From Planctomycetaceae bacterium (lineage in GTDB: Bacteria; Planctomycetota; Planctomycetia; Pirellulales; Pirellulaceae), in contig DMPQ01000499.1 of the NCBI GenBank assembly GCA_003455945.1, forward strand, positions 1 to 13,460: a stretch of 13,460 bases of DNA. The letters are read 5' to 3'. The number at the start of each line of letters is the position of its first letter. Within the stretch, counting starts at the first letter, position 1. Below are positions 6,519 through 13,460 of this stretch, piece after piece. The translations under genes and the position numbers were made by a program. The notes beneath the pieces were generated by a model, which saw nothing but the letters and a program-made list of their open reading frames with translations, had not been told where the DNA came from and made no database searches.

Positions 6519-6953
6519 ATGAGCCAGCCGATCGAGCTGCTGTCGCTGCACCATGTCGCGAGAACGACTCGGCGACTCGAGGCGTCGATCGCCTTCTATC
6601 GCGATCTGCTCGGCTTCCGCGTGCTGCCTCGCCCCCCGTTTTCGTTCCGAGGAGCCTGGCTCTACGGCGGCGGCATCCAGATCCATCTGATCGAAGCGCC
6701 AGGGGGAGGCGAACCACTGCCGATCGACTCGCGGCGCGATCATATCGCCTTCCGGATCGCCGACACCGATCGCGCCCTGGCGGTGCTGCGCGATGCCGGG
6801 ATCGAGGTGTCGGAGCGGACCAATGCCGGGGGAATCCGGCAGCTCTTCATCCGCGATCCGGACGGTCATCAGATCGAGCTGGCGGTCGTTCCCGATCCGC
6901 AGTTCGGCTACGGCGAAGGGGAGTTCGCTGAGGTCGCCTCGCCGCGCGAATGA
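6519..6953 (+). CDS. VOC-family (glyoxalase/dioxygenase fold) protein
   Basis: A 144-residue single-unit vicinal-oxygen-chelate protein with two beta-alpha-beta-beta-beta halves. Candidate metal ligands are at the expected places: His12 (LHHVA), His56 (IQIHLIE), His75 (DHIAFRI) and Glu120 (HQIELAV), with RDPDGHQIEL near the C-terminus typical of the family. The set resembles glyoxalase I, fosfomycin-resistance and catechol-dioxygenase relatives, so it probably binds a divalent metal. The reaction cannot be decided from sequence. The ATG at 6519 is preferred over a GTG six bases upstream because AGGAGAG lies seven bases before the ATG. It diverges from the lipoprotein gene and is followed 217 bp later by another lipoprotein gene on its own strand. 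Confidence 0.9.
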   Translation: MSQPIELLSLHHVARTTRRLEASIAFYRDLLGFRVLPRPPFSFRGAWLYGGGIQIHLIEAPGGGEPLPIDSRRDHIAFRIADTDRALAVLRDAGIEVSERTNAGGIRQLFIRDPDGHQIELAVVPDPQFGYGEGEFAEVASPRE

Positions 6954-6979
6954 CAGCATCCGGCCCCTTCGTCGGGCTT

Positions 6980-7006
6980 CGCGGAAAAACGAATGGCCGT
7001 TCCGCG
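6980..7006 (+). terminator. Weak hairpin after the VOC gene
   Basis: CGCGGAA (6980-6986) and TTCCGCG (7000-7006) pair across a 13-base loop, 26 nt after the stop codon. No T-tract follows, so termination here is doubtful. Confidence 0.3.
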
Positions 7007-7170
7007 GGGAGGGGGCCGAAGCCAGACGAGCGTGCGCTGCGCCGTACGCCCGGGGAGCCGCCGAGTCCGAACGCTGCGCAACGACCGATGCGGTCGCGTG
7101 CGGCTTCGGGAAGGTGGATTCGCCGGAGCGACGATTCGACAGGGGGGGACCTGACGAATCCGGAATCGCG

Positions 7171-8079
7171 ATGAAGACACCGACTGGTGCCCTAGTGCTG
7201 CTGACGCTGTCGTGCGCGACGGCGCTGGCCGGCTGTTCGGCATGGCCTCGCGCCGTGCACGAACCTCAGCTCCACAATCCGTTTCCGCAACTCGAGCGGA
7301 TCGCGATCCTGCCGTTCTTCAACCAGAGCGCGTCGCCGAATCTGGACGGACTGCAGGTGGCCGAGGCTTATCAGGTCGAGTTGCAGAAGATCCCCGGTTT
7401 TCAGGTGATGCCGGTCGCCGTCGTCGACCAGTATCTGCGCGACTCGGAAATCCCGATCGACTCGTCGACCGACTTTCAGAAGCTCGCTCGCGATCTGGGA
7501 GTCGACGTGCTGGTGGTCGGTTCGGTCACCGTCTACGACCCCTATCCGCCTCCGAAGATCGGACTGGCGATCGACTGGTACGCGGCCAACCCGGGCTTCC
7601 ACCCGATACCGGCCGGGTACGCGCTCCCCTGGGGGACCGCCGAGGAGGAGTTCATTCCGGATGAGCTGGTGCGGGAGGCGGAGTTCGAGCTGGCGAAGCG
7701 GCAGCTCGAGACACAGACCCCGCGTCCCGCTGCGGCCGATGCGCCGTTTCCGCTGCCGGGAACTCCGGCGGACTGGCCTAATCCCCAGGGGTTCATCCCG
7801 CCGGAGCCGCTCCGCGATCCGCCGCCGCAGCGGCTGCATCGCGGTCCGCTGATCGAATCGGTACGGGTCTACGACGCGTCCGACAACCGGACCCTCTCGC
7901 GGCTGCAGGTCTACCACTCGTGGCAGGAAGAGGTGCGCCCCGGCGGCTGGAAGGGATACCTGAACCGCTCGGACGACTTCATCCGTTTCTGTTGCCATAT
8001 GCATCTGTCCGAGCTGTTGGCAGCAAGAGGCGGAGTCGATCGATCGACAGTGGCGTTTCGAGTTCCCGACGGCCGATAA
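7171..8079 (+). CDS. Lipoprotein with CsgG/TolB-N/LpoB-like N-terminal domain
   Basis: A 302-residue predicted lipoprotein, probably periplasmic and membrane-anchored. The signal peptide ends in the lipobox ALAGC, with lipidated Cys22. Residues about 41-125 read LERIAILPFFNQSASP, then a helix (VAEAYQVELQKI), then LARDLGVDVLVVGSVTVYDPYPPP. This order is typical of the alpha/beta domain shared by CsgG, TolB N-terminal and LpoB/GNA1162-type proteins, which often act as outer-membrane accessory or assembly factors. A Pro-rich linker (about 185-230) leads to a C-terminal part with VRVYDASDN and the FCCHMHLSELL region, which I do not recognise. The reading frame continues upstream, but the ATG at 7171 places the signal peptide exactly at the N-terminus. 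The ribosome site is weak. The specific partner is unknown. Confidence 0.85.
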   Translation: MKTPTGALVLLTLSCATALAGCSAWPRAVHEPQLHNPFPQLERIAILPFFNQSASPNLDGLQVAEAYQVELQKIPGFQVMPVAVVDQYLRDSEIPIDSSTDFQKLARDLGVDVLVVGSVTVYDPYPPPKIGLAIDWYAANPGFHPIPAGYALPWGTAEEEFIPDELVREAEFELAKRQLETQTPRPAAADAPFPLPGTPADWPNPQGFIPPEPLRDPPPQRLHRGPLIESVRVYDASDNRTLSRLQVYHSWQEEVRPGGWKGYLNRSDDFIRFCCHMHLSELLAARGGVDRSTVAFRVPDGR

Positions 8080-8097
8080 CCGAACCAGTCGACAGGA

Positions 8098-8121
8098 CCG
8101 CTCGCCTCGACGGTCGAGCGG
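8098..8121 (+). repeat. Hairpin between lipoprotein and 83-aa genes
   Basis: CCGCTCG (8098-8104) pairs with CGAGCGG (8115-8121) around a ten-base loop. It sits 18 nt after the lipoprotein stop codon and has no T-tract. It could slow or partly stop transcription, but that is not shown. Confidence 0.35.
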
Positions 8122-8167
8122 AATGCCGGGGGGCTTCGTCGACGCGGATCGCGGAAGGGAGTCGCGA

Positions 8168-8419
8168 GTGTCACAGGACATCAACGTGCTGGCGCTGGTC
8201 AAGGGAGAGGAACGCTACATCTTCCTGTATGACGATCAGAGTCGTGCCGAGGCGCTGCGGACGCTCGGTCGGTTCGCTTCGGACACCGACCTGAGCTTCA
8301 CCTGGTACGATGCGGCGGTGCTGAGCCAGAAGATTCGGCATCGCGCCGAAGAAGCAGCCGCTCCGACTCGACGCTTCGATCTGCTCCAGACGAACGACCG
8401 GCGCGACGACGACGTCTGA
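8168..8419 (+). CDS. Small conserved-looking protein of unknown function upstream of xerD
   Basis: An 83-residue cytoplasmic protein with no signal peptide or membrane segment. It starts at GTG 8168, where AAGGGAG lies six bases upstream. A longer ATG start at 8123 lacks a comparable site and adds composition-like residues. The N-terminal half is ordered, with an alternating pattern: INVLALVKGEERYIFLYDD, then a helix (SRAEALRTLGRFASD), then LSFTWYDAAVLSQKIRH. The tail after about residue 62 is charged and probably disordered. It lies 88 bp after the lipoprotein gene and 155 bp before the recombinase, all plus strand. I believe similar short proteins occur next to xer genes in planctomycetes, but this is recollection and no function is known to me. 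Confidence 0.75.
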   Translation: MSQDINVLALVKGEERYIFLYDDQSRAEALRTLGRFASDTDLSFTWYDAAVLSQKIRHRAEEAAAPTRRFDLLQTNDRRDDDV

Positions 8420-8574
8420 ACGGCGTTCGCTCGGCGAATGCTGCCGGTCGGCCGCATGACGGCGCCGTCCCTCGCGCGCTTCTCCGACTTGACCGAGCCG
8501 GCTGCTGCGTTGCTCGCCCCGTCGCGACAACGCCGCTCGCGGCTTCCGAACCTCCGTTCGAGCGGACCGCTCCG

Positions 8575-9480
8575 ATGCGCAGCGAGATCGATCGCTTCCT
8601 CAGGTACCTGGCGGCCGAACGGAACGCGAGCGAGCTGACGATCAAGTCGTATCGCGAGGATCTCGAAGCGCTCCTGCGGTTTCTTCAGGGGGATGCGCCG
8701 CAACCTCCCGATCCCGGCAAGATCGGTCTTCTCGATCTCCGCACCTACGTCTCGGCGATGCATGAGGCGGGGTACGCCAAGACGTCGGTGTCGCGGCGTC
8801 TGGCGTCGATGCGTTCCTTCTTCCGCTTCGGAATGCGCGAAGGGTGGGTCGAGCGGAATCCGGCCAAGCCGCTCCGCAATCCCCGTCCCGATCGGAAGCT
8901 CCCGCATGTCCTGTCGGACGACGAGGTGGCGACGCTGCTCGGAGCCCCTTCGGCGGACGAACCGGCGGGACTTCGCGATCGAGCGATTCTCGAGACGATG
9001 TACTCGGGCGGCCTGCGCGTCAGCGAAACGGTCGGCCTCGGCGATGCGGACATCGACCTCGAACGAGGGCTGATGCGGGTCCGGGGCAAGGGGAAACGCG
9101 AGCGACTCGCGATGCTCGGATCGCATGCCGCCGAATCGGTCGAGCGGTGGCGGAGAGTACGCGTGCTGCATCCGAGCGAGGATCGCCCCGACCGGCGGCC
9201 GCTCTTCACCAACCGGTTCGGCAAGCGTCTGACGACGCGCAGCGTCGGACGGATGCTGGAGAAGTACCTGGCCGAGACGGGGCTCGATCGCCGCACCTCA
9301 CCTCACACGCTCCGCCACAGCTTCGCGACGCATCTGCTCGATCGGGGAGCCGACATCCGTAGCGTGCAGGAGCTGCTCGGCCACAAGAGTCTCGTGACGA
9401 CTCAGATCTACACGCACGTCAGCACCGCCGGCCTGCGCGAGGCGTACGAGAAGGCTCATCCGCGGTCGGCACTCGGCTAG
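8575..9480 (+). CDS. xerD: XerC/XerD-type tyrosine site-specific recombinase
   Basis: Cuts and rejoins DNA at dif-like sites to resolve chromosome dimers before cell division, normally with a partner recombinase and FtsK. The 301 residues show the N-terminal SAM-like core-binding domain (about 2-88, LTIKSYREDL) and the C-terminal catalytic domain. All catalytic residues are present: Arg148 (GGLRVSE), Lys172 (RGKGKRER), His244 and Arg247 (HTLRHSFATHLL), His270 (LLGHKSL) and nucleophile Tyr279 (TTQIYTHV). To my knowledge these numbers coincide with those of E. coli XerD, so no indels are expected. XerC is the alternative, as the two are hard to separate by eye. The ATG at 8575 lacks a clear ribosome site. 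Nothing nearby suggests an integrase of a mobile element. Confidence 0.9.
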   Translation: MRSEIDRFLRYLAAERNASELTIKSYREDLEALLRFLQGDAPQPPDPGKIGLLDLRTYVSAMHEAGYAKTSVSRRLASMRSFFRFGMREGWVERNPAKPLRNPRPDRKLPHVLSDDEVATLLGAPSADEPAGLRDRAILETMYSGGLRVSETVGLGDADIDLERGLMRVRGKGKRERLAMLGSHAAESVERWRRVRVLHPSEDRPDRRPLFTNRFGKRLTTRSVGRMLEKYLAETGLDRRTSPHTLRHSFATHLLDRGADIRSVQELLGHKSLVTTQIYTHVSTAGLREAYEKAHPRSALG

Positions 9481-9507
9481 GACGTCGGAATCGGCGAGCC
9501 GCGGAGG

Positions 9508-9550
9508 TCGGTATCGAAGAACGGCGCGATCGGCCGCTCCTCGATACCGA
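9508..9550. repeat. Inverted repeat in the convergent gap after xerD
   Basis: TCGGTATCGA (9508-9517) and TCGATACCGA (9541-9550) are perfect inverted copies around 23 bases. They begin 28 nt after the recombinase stop codon. Neither strand has a T-tract. The position suits a bidirectional transcription barrier between convergent genes. Confidence 0.5.
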
Positions 9551-9573
9551 GAACCCGTTCGAGACTCGAGCGC

Positions 9574-9595
9574 CGACGTCGCTCGGGCGACGTCG
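9574..9595 (-). terminator. Hairpin directly after the NarL-type regulator gene
   Basis: CGACGTCG (9574-9581) and CGACGTCG (9588-9595) pair across CTCGGG. The stem starts one base after the regulator stop codon on the minus strand. No T-tract follows, so it may stabilise or partly terminate rather than act as a classical terminator. Confidence 0.4.
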
Positions 9596-9596
9596 T

Positions 9597-10229
9597 TCAG
9601 ACGATACCGCGCTTGACCGCCCAGACGGCGGCAGCGGTTCGATCCGGCGTATCGAGCTTGCGCAGGATGTTCTGCACGTGCTCCTTGACCGTCTCGATGC
9701 TGATGCTCAGCGACTGACCGATCTCGCGATTGCTCAACCCGAGCGCGATGTGCCGCAGGACCTGGAGTTCGCGATTGGTGAGCGGAATGTCGTCGTCCGC
9801 AGCGTCCCGCTTGCGGCTCATCGCCGAACGGACTCCCTGGACCGGGCTGTCGGGCCGAGGCCCCTCGCCCGCAGCCGCGCGACGGACCGAATCGAGCAGG
9901 AACTCCTTCGACGCCCCCTTGAGCACGTAGTCGACGGCGCCGAGCGCCAACGACCGAGCCAAGTAGGTCGGATTGTCGAAGGTCGAGAGCATCACGATCC
10001 GCGTGTCGGGCGAAGCCGCCTTGGCCTCTTCGACCGCGTTGAGTCCGTTGCGCTCGGGCATCTTGACGTCCATCAGCAGGACGTCCGGCTTCAGTTCGCG
10101 GACCGCGGCGATCGCCTCGTCGGCATTCTTCGCTTGCCCCACCACCTCGATGTCGGTTCCCTGAAACAGGGACGCCAACCCTTCTCGTACGACCTCGTGG
10201 TCGTCCGAAACGACGACGCGAATCGCCAT
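9597..10229 (-). CDS. NarL/FixJ-family response regulator
   Basis: A DNA-binding transcription regulator switched by phosphorylation from a histidine kinase. The 210 residues comprise a receiver domain (1-120) with acidic Asp9-Asp10, phospho-acceptor Asp54 (LLMDVKMPE), Thr83 (MLSTFD) and Lys104 (VLKGAS). A linker of about 27 residues leads to a LuxR-type helix-turn-helix (about 148-207, LTNRELQVLRHIALGLSNREIG and IETVKEHVQNILRKL). All key residues are intact, so it should be phosphorylated and bind DNA as a dimer. The ATG at 10229 has GAGAGGAG six bases upstream; a longer frame from 10370 adds 47 unconvincing residues. No kinase gene adjoins it, so the partner is encoded elsewhere. It converges with xerD. 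Confidence 0.93.
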   Translation of the reverse strand: MAIRVVVSDDHEVVREGLASLFQGTDIEVVGQAKNADEAIAAVRELKPDVLLMDVKMPERNGLNAVEEAKAASPDTRIVMLSTFDNPTYLARSLALGAVDYVLKGASKEFLLDSVRRAAAGEGPRPDSPVQGVRSAMSRKRDAADDDIPLTNRELQVLRHIALGLSNREIGQSLSISIETVKEHVQNILRKLDTPDRTAAAVWAVKRGIV

Positions 10230-10961
10230 GCGTGACTCCTCTCGAAAGACCTCAACGGTCAGGAACGGAAAGTGGCCGAGGCGAGCGACCGACGGCAGAT
10301 CCCGCCACAAGACGCGGAGGGACCGGCCGGACGCACGGTCGTCGCCCCCTAGACTTGACCAGATCGTCATTCCCGAGACAACCCGGCCTGGGCCGAGTGA
10401 GGGATCGGGTAATTACTGGATGGTACCAAGGAAGGTGGAGGGGATCGAGCGGCGCCGAGAGGAGCTCGCCGGATCGGAACGGTCGAGACTTCGTCGCATC
10501 GGCCCGACAGCGAGCCGTTCGAAGACCCGACGTCGCCCCGGACCCAGGAGAACCCCTGCGATCCTCCAGGGGGGCCGGACACCCTCGGAGGTGATGTCGG
10601 GGGAGAGGAGCGTGCAGGCGCGATCCGAACACTGCGCGAGCCCCGACGAGGGCTCGCGGGGGAGGGCTTGGCGATGGGACCGTGCCCCGTCGGTCAAGGA
10701 GCGAGTCGCGGTAAGGCAAGTCGCGTCGGCGTGAAGGAAGGATGAGTCGGTCGCGCAGGCCGGGCGCGCGAAGGGGGTGTGTGGCGAGGGGGAAGGGAGT
10801 GGGGCGTTGCCGGCGACTCGACCGAGTTTCCGGCGGCTCGATCAAGGCGTCCCGGGTTCGCGGCCCGCACGTCCCTTTGGCGTGACGTAGATAAAAGACG
10901 ACCGAGTCGCCATCGCGCCGCCCCATCCCGAGCGACGACCCCTTTCTCGCGGATCGACACC
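10230..10961. other. 732-bp G-rich intergenic region between two regulator genes
   Basis: I find no gene here. Reading frames on both strands are rich in Arg, Ser, Pro and Gly, and lack motifs, ribosome sites and the codon pattern of neighbouring genes. From about 10384 to 10810 the plus strand is purine- and G-rich (34 G against 10 C in 10741-10800). It includes a 9-bp hairpin at 10635-10658 (CGCGAGCCC, CGACGA, GGGCTCGCG) and a four-run G-tract at 10773-10804. An AT-rich TAGATAAAAG at 10888-10897 could be the -10 of the sigma-54 activator gene, but no -35 matches. Divergent promoters must lie in this stretch, and a non-coding RNA is possible but unproven. Confidence 0.55.
10773..10804 (+). 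other. Possible G-quadruplex motif
   Basis: Four runs of three or more G (10773-10777, 10788-10792, 10795-10797, 10801-10804) are spaced by 10, 2 and 3 bases on the plus strand. This satisfies relaxed quadruplex rules, but the first loop is long. It lies about 160 bp upstream of the sigma-54 activator gene. Confidence 0.4.
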
Positions 10962-12359
10962 ATGAGCAACAAGCAACCCCCGCGCGCCCGTCTGTTGTTG
11001 GTCGACGACGACCGCAATCTGCTCGAATCGATGGGGGACTGGTTGAGAGGGCGCGGTTTCGTCGTCGACGAAGCGGCGACGGTCGCGATCGCCTGCCGCA
11101 TGTTGGAGCGAGAGCGGTTCGATGCGGCGGTGGTCGACCTGCGTCTGAACGATGGTGACGGCTTCGACGTGCTGGCGGTCGCTCGGCGCGTTCAGCCCGA
11201 GTGCTCGGTCCTGCTGATGACCGGCTACGGCACCGTCGAGACGGGGATCGAGGCGTTGCGAGCCGGCGCGTTCGACCTGTTGACCAAGCCGCTGATCGAT
11301 CAGGAACTCGAGCTGGCGCTCGATCGGGCGCTCCGTCAGAAGAAGGTCCTGGAAGAAAATCACTCGCTGCGGGCTCAGCTCGATGAGCGATTCGGCCTCG
11401 AAAACATCGTCGGACACGACGTTCGGATGACGCGTCTGTTCGAGGTGATGCAGAGCGTCGCGGACACGCGGGCGACGATCCTGATCACCGGCGAGAGCGG
11501 AACCGGCAAGTCGCTCGTCGCCCGAGCGATCCATCGGCTCAGCAATCGCCGCGACCGTCCGTTCGTCGAAGTCGCTTGCGGAGCCCTTCCCGAGACGTTG
11601 CTCGAGAGCGAGCTTTTCGGACACGTGCAGGGCTCGTTCACCGGAGCGACCGGCAACAAGGTCGGCAAGTTCGCCCAGGCCGACGGCGGGACGCTCTTTC
11701 TCGACGAGATCGGTACCGCCTCGGCGGCGCTGCAGGTCAAGTTGCTCCGCGTGCTGCAGGAGTTCCAGTTCGAGCCGGTCGGTGGAACGCAGACGATCTC
11801 GGTCGACACCCGCGTGGTGTTGGCGACGAACGAGAATCTCGAACAGGCGGTCGCCGACGGCCGGTTCCGACAGGACCTGTTCTATCGGATCAACGTCATC
11901 AATCTCGAGCTGCCGCCGCTCCGCGAACGGATCTCGGACATCCCGTCGCTGGCCGAGCACTTCCTGAAGCAGGTGGCTCGCGAAGCGGGCAAGGCGGTCG
12001 ACGGTTTCGATGCCGATGCGATGTCGGCGATGCAGCAGTACCGCTGGCCGGGCAACGTCCGCGAACTGCAGAACGTCGTCGAGCGCGCCGTGCTGCTCGG
12101 TCGCGATCGGCAGGTGCGACTGACCGATCTGCCGACTCATCTGACCCGCGGAGTTCCGGTCGCGACCGGTCCGCGCCCGCCGGTTTCGCTGACGCTCCGC
12201 GAAGCGCTCGAGGGGCCGGAGCGGCAGATCATTCTGCAATCGCTCAAGGAGCACGGCTGGAACCGGAACGCGACGGCCGAGAGTCTCGGGATCAACCGGA
12301 CCACGCTCTACAAGAAGATGAAGCGACTCGGGCTCGAATGCCCTCACGGCGTCTTCTGA
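10962..12359 (+). CDS. Sigma-54-dependent (NtrC-family) response regulator
   Basis: Activates sigma-54 RNA polymerase by ATP hydrolysis after phosphorylation. The 465 residues show a receiver (8-125) with Asp15-17, phospho-acceptor Asp59 (VVDLRLND), Thr87 and Lys109. The AAA+ domain (about 145-385) has Walker A GESGTGKS (177-184), the sigma-54 contact loop GSFTGA (224-229), Walker [10 protein letters not shown] (242-250), and [12 protein letters not shown] with the arginine fingers. A Fis-type helix-turn-helix closes the protein (about 415-455, [23 protein letters not shown]). The contact loop reads GSFTGA instead of the usual GAFTGA. The frame extends upstream to 10779, but ATG 10962 begins just before the receiver. 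The ribosome site is weak. No kinase is adjacent, and a strong terminator follows, so it is a single-gene unit. Target genes are not evident. Confidence 0.95.
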   Translation: MSNKQPPRARLLLVDDDRNLLESMGDWLRGRGFVVDEAATVAIACRMLERERFDAAVVDLRLNDGDGFDVLAVARRVQPECSVLLMTGYGTVETGIEALRAGAFDLLTKPLIDQELELALDRALRQKKVLEENHSLRAQLDERFGLENIVGHDVRMTRLFEVMQSVADTRATILITGESGTGKSLVARAIHRLSNRRDRPFVEVACGALPETLLESELFGHVQGSFTGATGNKVGKFAQADGGTLFLDEIGTASAALQVKLLRVLQEFQFEPVGGTQTISVDTRVVLATNENLEQAVADGRFRQDLFYRINVINLELPPLRERISDIPSLAEHFLKQVAREAGKAVDGFDADAMSAMQQYRWPGNVRELQNVVERAVLLGRDRQVRLTDLPTHLTRGVPVATGPRPPVSLTLREALEGPERQIILQSLKEHGWNRNATAESLGINRTTLYKKMKRLGLECPHGVF

Positions 12360-12420
12360 ACTCCGACCTCATCCGTTCGGGCGGCCGCACTTCGCCCGAA
12401 ACGAAGCGTTCGATCACCGC

Positions 12421-12467
12421 TCGGGCTCCCGGATGCCTCTCGCGTCCGGGAGCCCGAACGCGTTTCT
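12421..12467 (+). terminator. Intrinsic terminator after the sigma-54 activator gene
   Basis: TCGGGCTCCCGGA (12421-12433) and TCCGGGAGCCCGA (12445-12457) form a perfect 13-bp stem with an 11-base loop. A short T-rich tail (TTTCTT, 12463-12468) follows. It separates the regulator from sucC. Confidence 0.8.
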
Positions 12468-12502
12468 TGACGTGGCGAGGGGGCCGGCCGGTCACCCGCC
12501 CG

Positions 12503-12531
12503 TTGACCATCGGCGCCGATCGCTCGATAAT
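12503..12531 (+). promoter_or_regulatory. Sigma-70-type promoter for sucC
   Basis: TTGACC (12503-12508) and GATAAT (12526-12531) are separated by exactly 17 bases, and each matches its consensus at five of six positions. Transcription would start near 12538, about 38 nt before the sucC start codon. Confidence 0.8.
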
Positions 12532-12576
12532 CCGCGACTTGGTTCGCCTCAGCTTCGCCACTCGCCGAGAGTTTCC

Positions 12577-13460
12577 ATGAAGATCCACGAGTTCCAGGGC
12601 AAGGAGATCTTCCGTCGCGAGGGAGTCGCCGTGCTCGAAGGGCATGTCGCGAGGACTCCGGAAGAGGCGGCCGACGCCTACCGCCGACTCGGCGGTGACC
12701 TGGCGGTGGTCAAGGCTCAGATTCATGCCGGAGGGCGCGGCAAGGGGACGGTGATCGAGGTGCCGTCGCAGCGCGGCGTGCAGCTCGTCCGGTCGGCCGA
12801 GGAAGCCGCGACCGTGGCTCGCAACCTGCTCGGCAACCGACTGGTCACGATCCAGACCGGCCCCGCCGGCCAGAAGGTCGGTCAGGTCTTCGTCGAAGCG
12901 GGCTGTCGGATCGCTCGCGAGCTCTACTTGGGAATCGTGCTCGATCGAGCGGCGAAGAAGCCGGTCCTGATGATGTCCTCGGAAGGGGGCGTCGAGATCG
13001 AGAAGGTGGCCGAAGAGAGCCCCGAGAAGATCCTCAAGGAGCACTTCGATCCCGCCTACGGTCTGGAGAGCTACCAGGTCCGGAAGCTCTGCCGCCGCCT
13101 CGGTCTCGAGGGAGCGACGGTCCGGAGCGCCGAGAACTTCCTGAAGAATCTGGCTCGCGTCTACGTCAAGTACGACTGCAGCCTGGTCGAGATCAATCCG
13201 CTCGTGGTGACCGAGTCGGGCGAGTTGCTGGCGCTCGACGCGAAGGTGACCTTCGACGACAACGCTCTCTACCGCCACCCGGAAGTCGTCGGCTATCGCG
13301 ACTTGTCCGAGGAAGACGAGTACGAGGTGCGAGCCGGCAAGGCGGGGCTCAGCTACGTCAAGCTCGACGGCAATATCGCCTGTCTGGTCAACGGTGCCGG
13401 CCTGGCGATGAGCACGATGGACATCATCAAGCTGCACGGCGGCGAGCCGGCGAACTTCCT
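12577..13460 (+). CDS. sucC: Succinyl-CoA synthetase beta subunit, 5' part (cut by window edge)
   Basis: The beta subunit of the citric-acid-cycle enzyme that converts succinyl-CoA to succinate with formation of ATP or GTP; it works as a complex with SucD in the cytoplasm. From ATG 12577, 294 codons are visible of the usual 385-400. The start [17 protein letters not shown] and the ATP-grasp segment [14 protein letters not shown] (about residues 46-59) are classic. Further on are [28 protein letters not shown], which carries the Mg-nucleotide ligands, and the family signature [24 protein letters not shown] at the window end. A near-consensus promoter precedes it, while the ribosome site is only GAGAG. 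sucD is expected just outside the window. There is no sign of damage. Confidence 0.96.
   Translation, partial: MKIHEFQGKEIFRREGVAVLEGHVARTPEEAADAYRRLGGDLAVVKAQIHAGGRGKGTVIEVPSQRGVQLVRSAEEAATVARNLLGNRLVTIQTGPAGQKVGQVFVEAGCRIARELYLGIVLDRAAKKPVLMMSSEGGVEIEKVAEESPEKILKEHFDPAYGLESYQVRKLCRRLGLEGATVRSAENFLKNLARVYVKYDCSLVEINPLVVTESGELLALDAKVTFDDNALYRHPEVVGYRDLSEEDEYEVRAGKAGLSYVKLDGNIACLVNGAGLAMSTMDIIKLHGGEPANF

Noticed and set aside
4811..6931. 706-codon plus-strand frame spanning hsp20, the Cys-rich lipoprotein and most of the VOC gene.
   Set aside because: It overlaps three well-supported genes in other frames and translates to Arg/Ser/Gly-rich low-complexity sequence without motifs.
8575..9480. 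Possible integrase of a mobile element.
   Set aside because: Length, lack of indels and catalytic positions fit a housekeeping XerC/XerD. No tRNA, direct att-like repeats or phage genes are nearby.
10344..10381. Possible sigma-70 promoter for the NarL-type regulator (TTGTCT on the minus strand at 10381-10376).
   Set aside because: At 16-19 bases spacing the -10 candidates (such as TCAAGT) match poorly, so it is not listed as a promoter.
10801..10875. tRNA-like stretch: GGGGCGT and ACGTCCC form a seven-pair acceptor-like stem exactly 75 nt apart, with a T-arm-like CGGG/CCCG stem.
   Set aside because: The T-loop TTCGCGG lacks the invariant A58, the fifth T-stem pair fails, the D-loop has no GG, there is no seven-base anticodon loop with a proper stem, and no CCA follows. 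Most likely chance in GC-rich DNA.
10878..10898. Possible sigma-54 (-24/-12) promoter at TTTGGCGTGACGTAGATAAA.
   Set aside because: GG is present, but the required GC at -12 with ten-base spacing is absent.
10252..10926. 224-codon minus-strand and 168-codon plus-strand frames in the regulator gap.
   Set aside because: Both are Arg/Pro/Ser-rich, without motifs, signal peptides or good ribosome sites, and their codon-position base use does not look like the flanking genes.
10842..12347. 501-codon minus-strand frame opposite the sigma-54 activator gene.
   Set aside because: The plus strand carries a full NtrC-type protein with every motif; the antisense frame has no domain and no ribosome site.

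Overview
This is a GC-rich chromosomal window with long shadow reading frames on both strands. It most resembles a planctomycete (Planctomycetota). The main clues are a short Cys-rich lipoprotein with a YWGEW segment of the kind common in that phylum, a large exported multiheme cytochrome with a long disordered N-terminal region, and orphan response regulators. The phylum call is recall plus inference, since no rRNA or other marker gene is present. I see no IS element, CRISPR array, tRNA or rRNA gene.

Left half, minus strand, listed by increasing position. There is the start of an exported protein cut by the window edge (171 to 1). Next comes a five-heme cytochrome c554-like protein (2815 to 281), then a NAD-type aldehyde dehydrogenase with its own promoter and an intrinsic terminator. 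These are followed by an Hsp20 small heat-shock protein and a Cys-rich lipoprotein. The Hsp20 5' leader can fold into a long hairpin that pairs 10 bases over its Shine-Dalgarno. This is a good candidate RNA thermometer and is the most interesting signal in the window. The aldehyde dehydrogenase promoter overlaps a large nested inverted repeat.

Middle, plus strand: after a 262-bp divergent intergenic region come a VOC/glyoxalase-fold protein, a lipoprotein resembling the CsgG/TolB-N/LpoB type, a conserved-looking 83-aa protein of unknown function, and a XerC/XerD tyrosine recombinase with all six catalytic residues. The recombinase converges on a minus-strand NarL/FixJ response regulator.

Right: a 732-bp G-rich stretch with no convincing gene separates that regulator from a plus-strand NtrC-type sigma-54 activator, which ends in a strong intrinsic terminator. 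The 5' part of sucC (succinyl-CoA synthetase beta subunit) follows behind a near-consensus sigma-70 promoter and runs off the window. Neither regulator has a histidine kinase beside it.

Most of this is ordinary housekeeping and accessory chromosome. The undescribed material is at the regulatory level (Hsp20 leader, aldehyde dehydrogenase promoter repeat, G-rich spacer) and in a few uncharacterised small or exported proteins, rather than one new multi-gene system.
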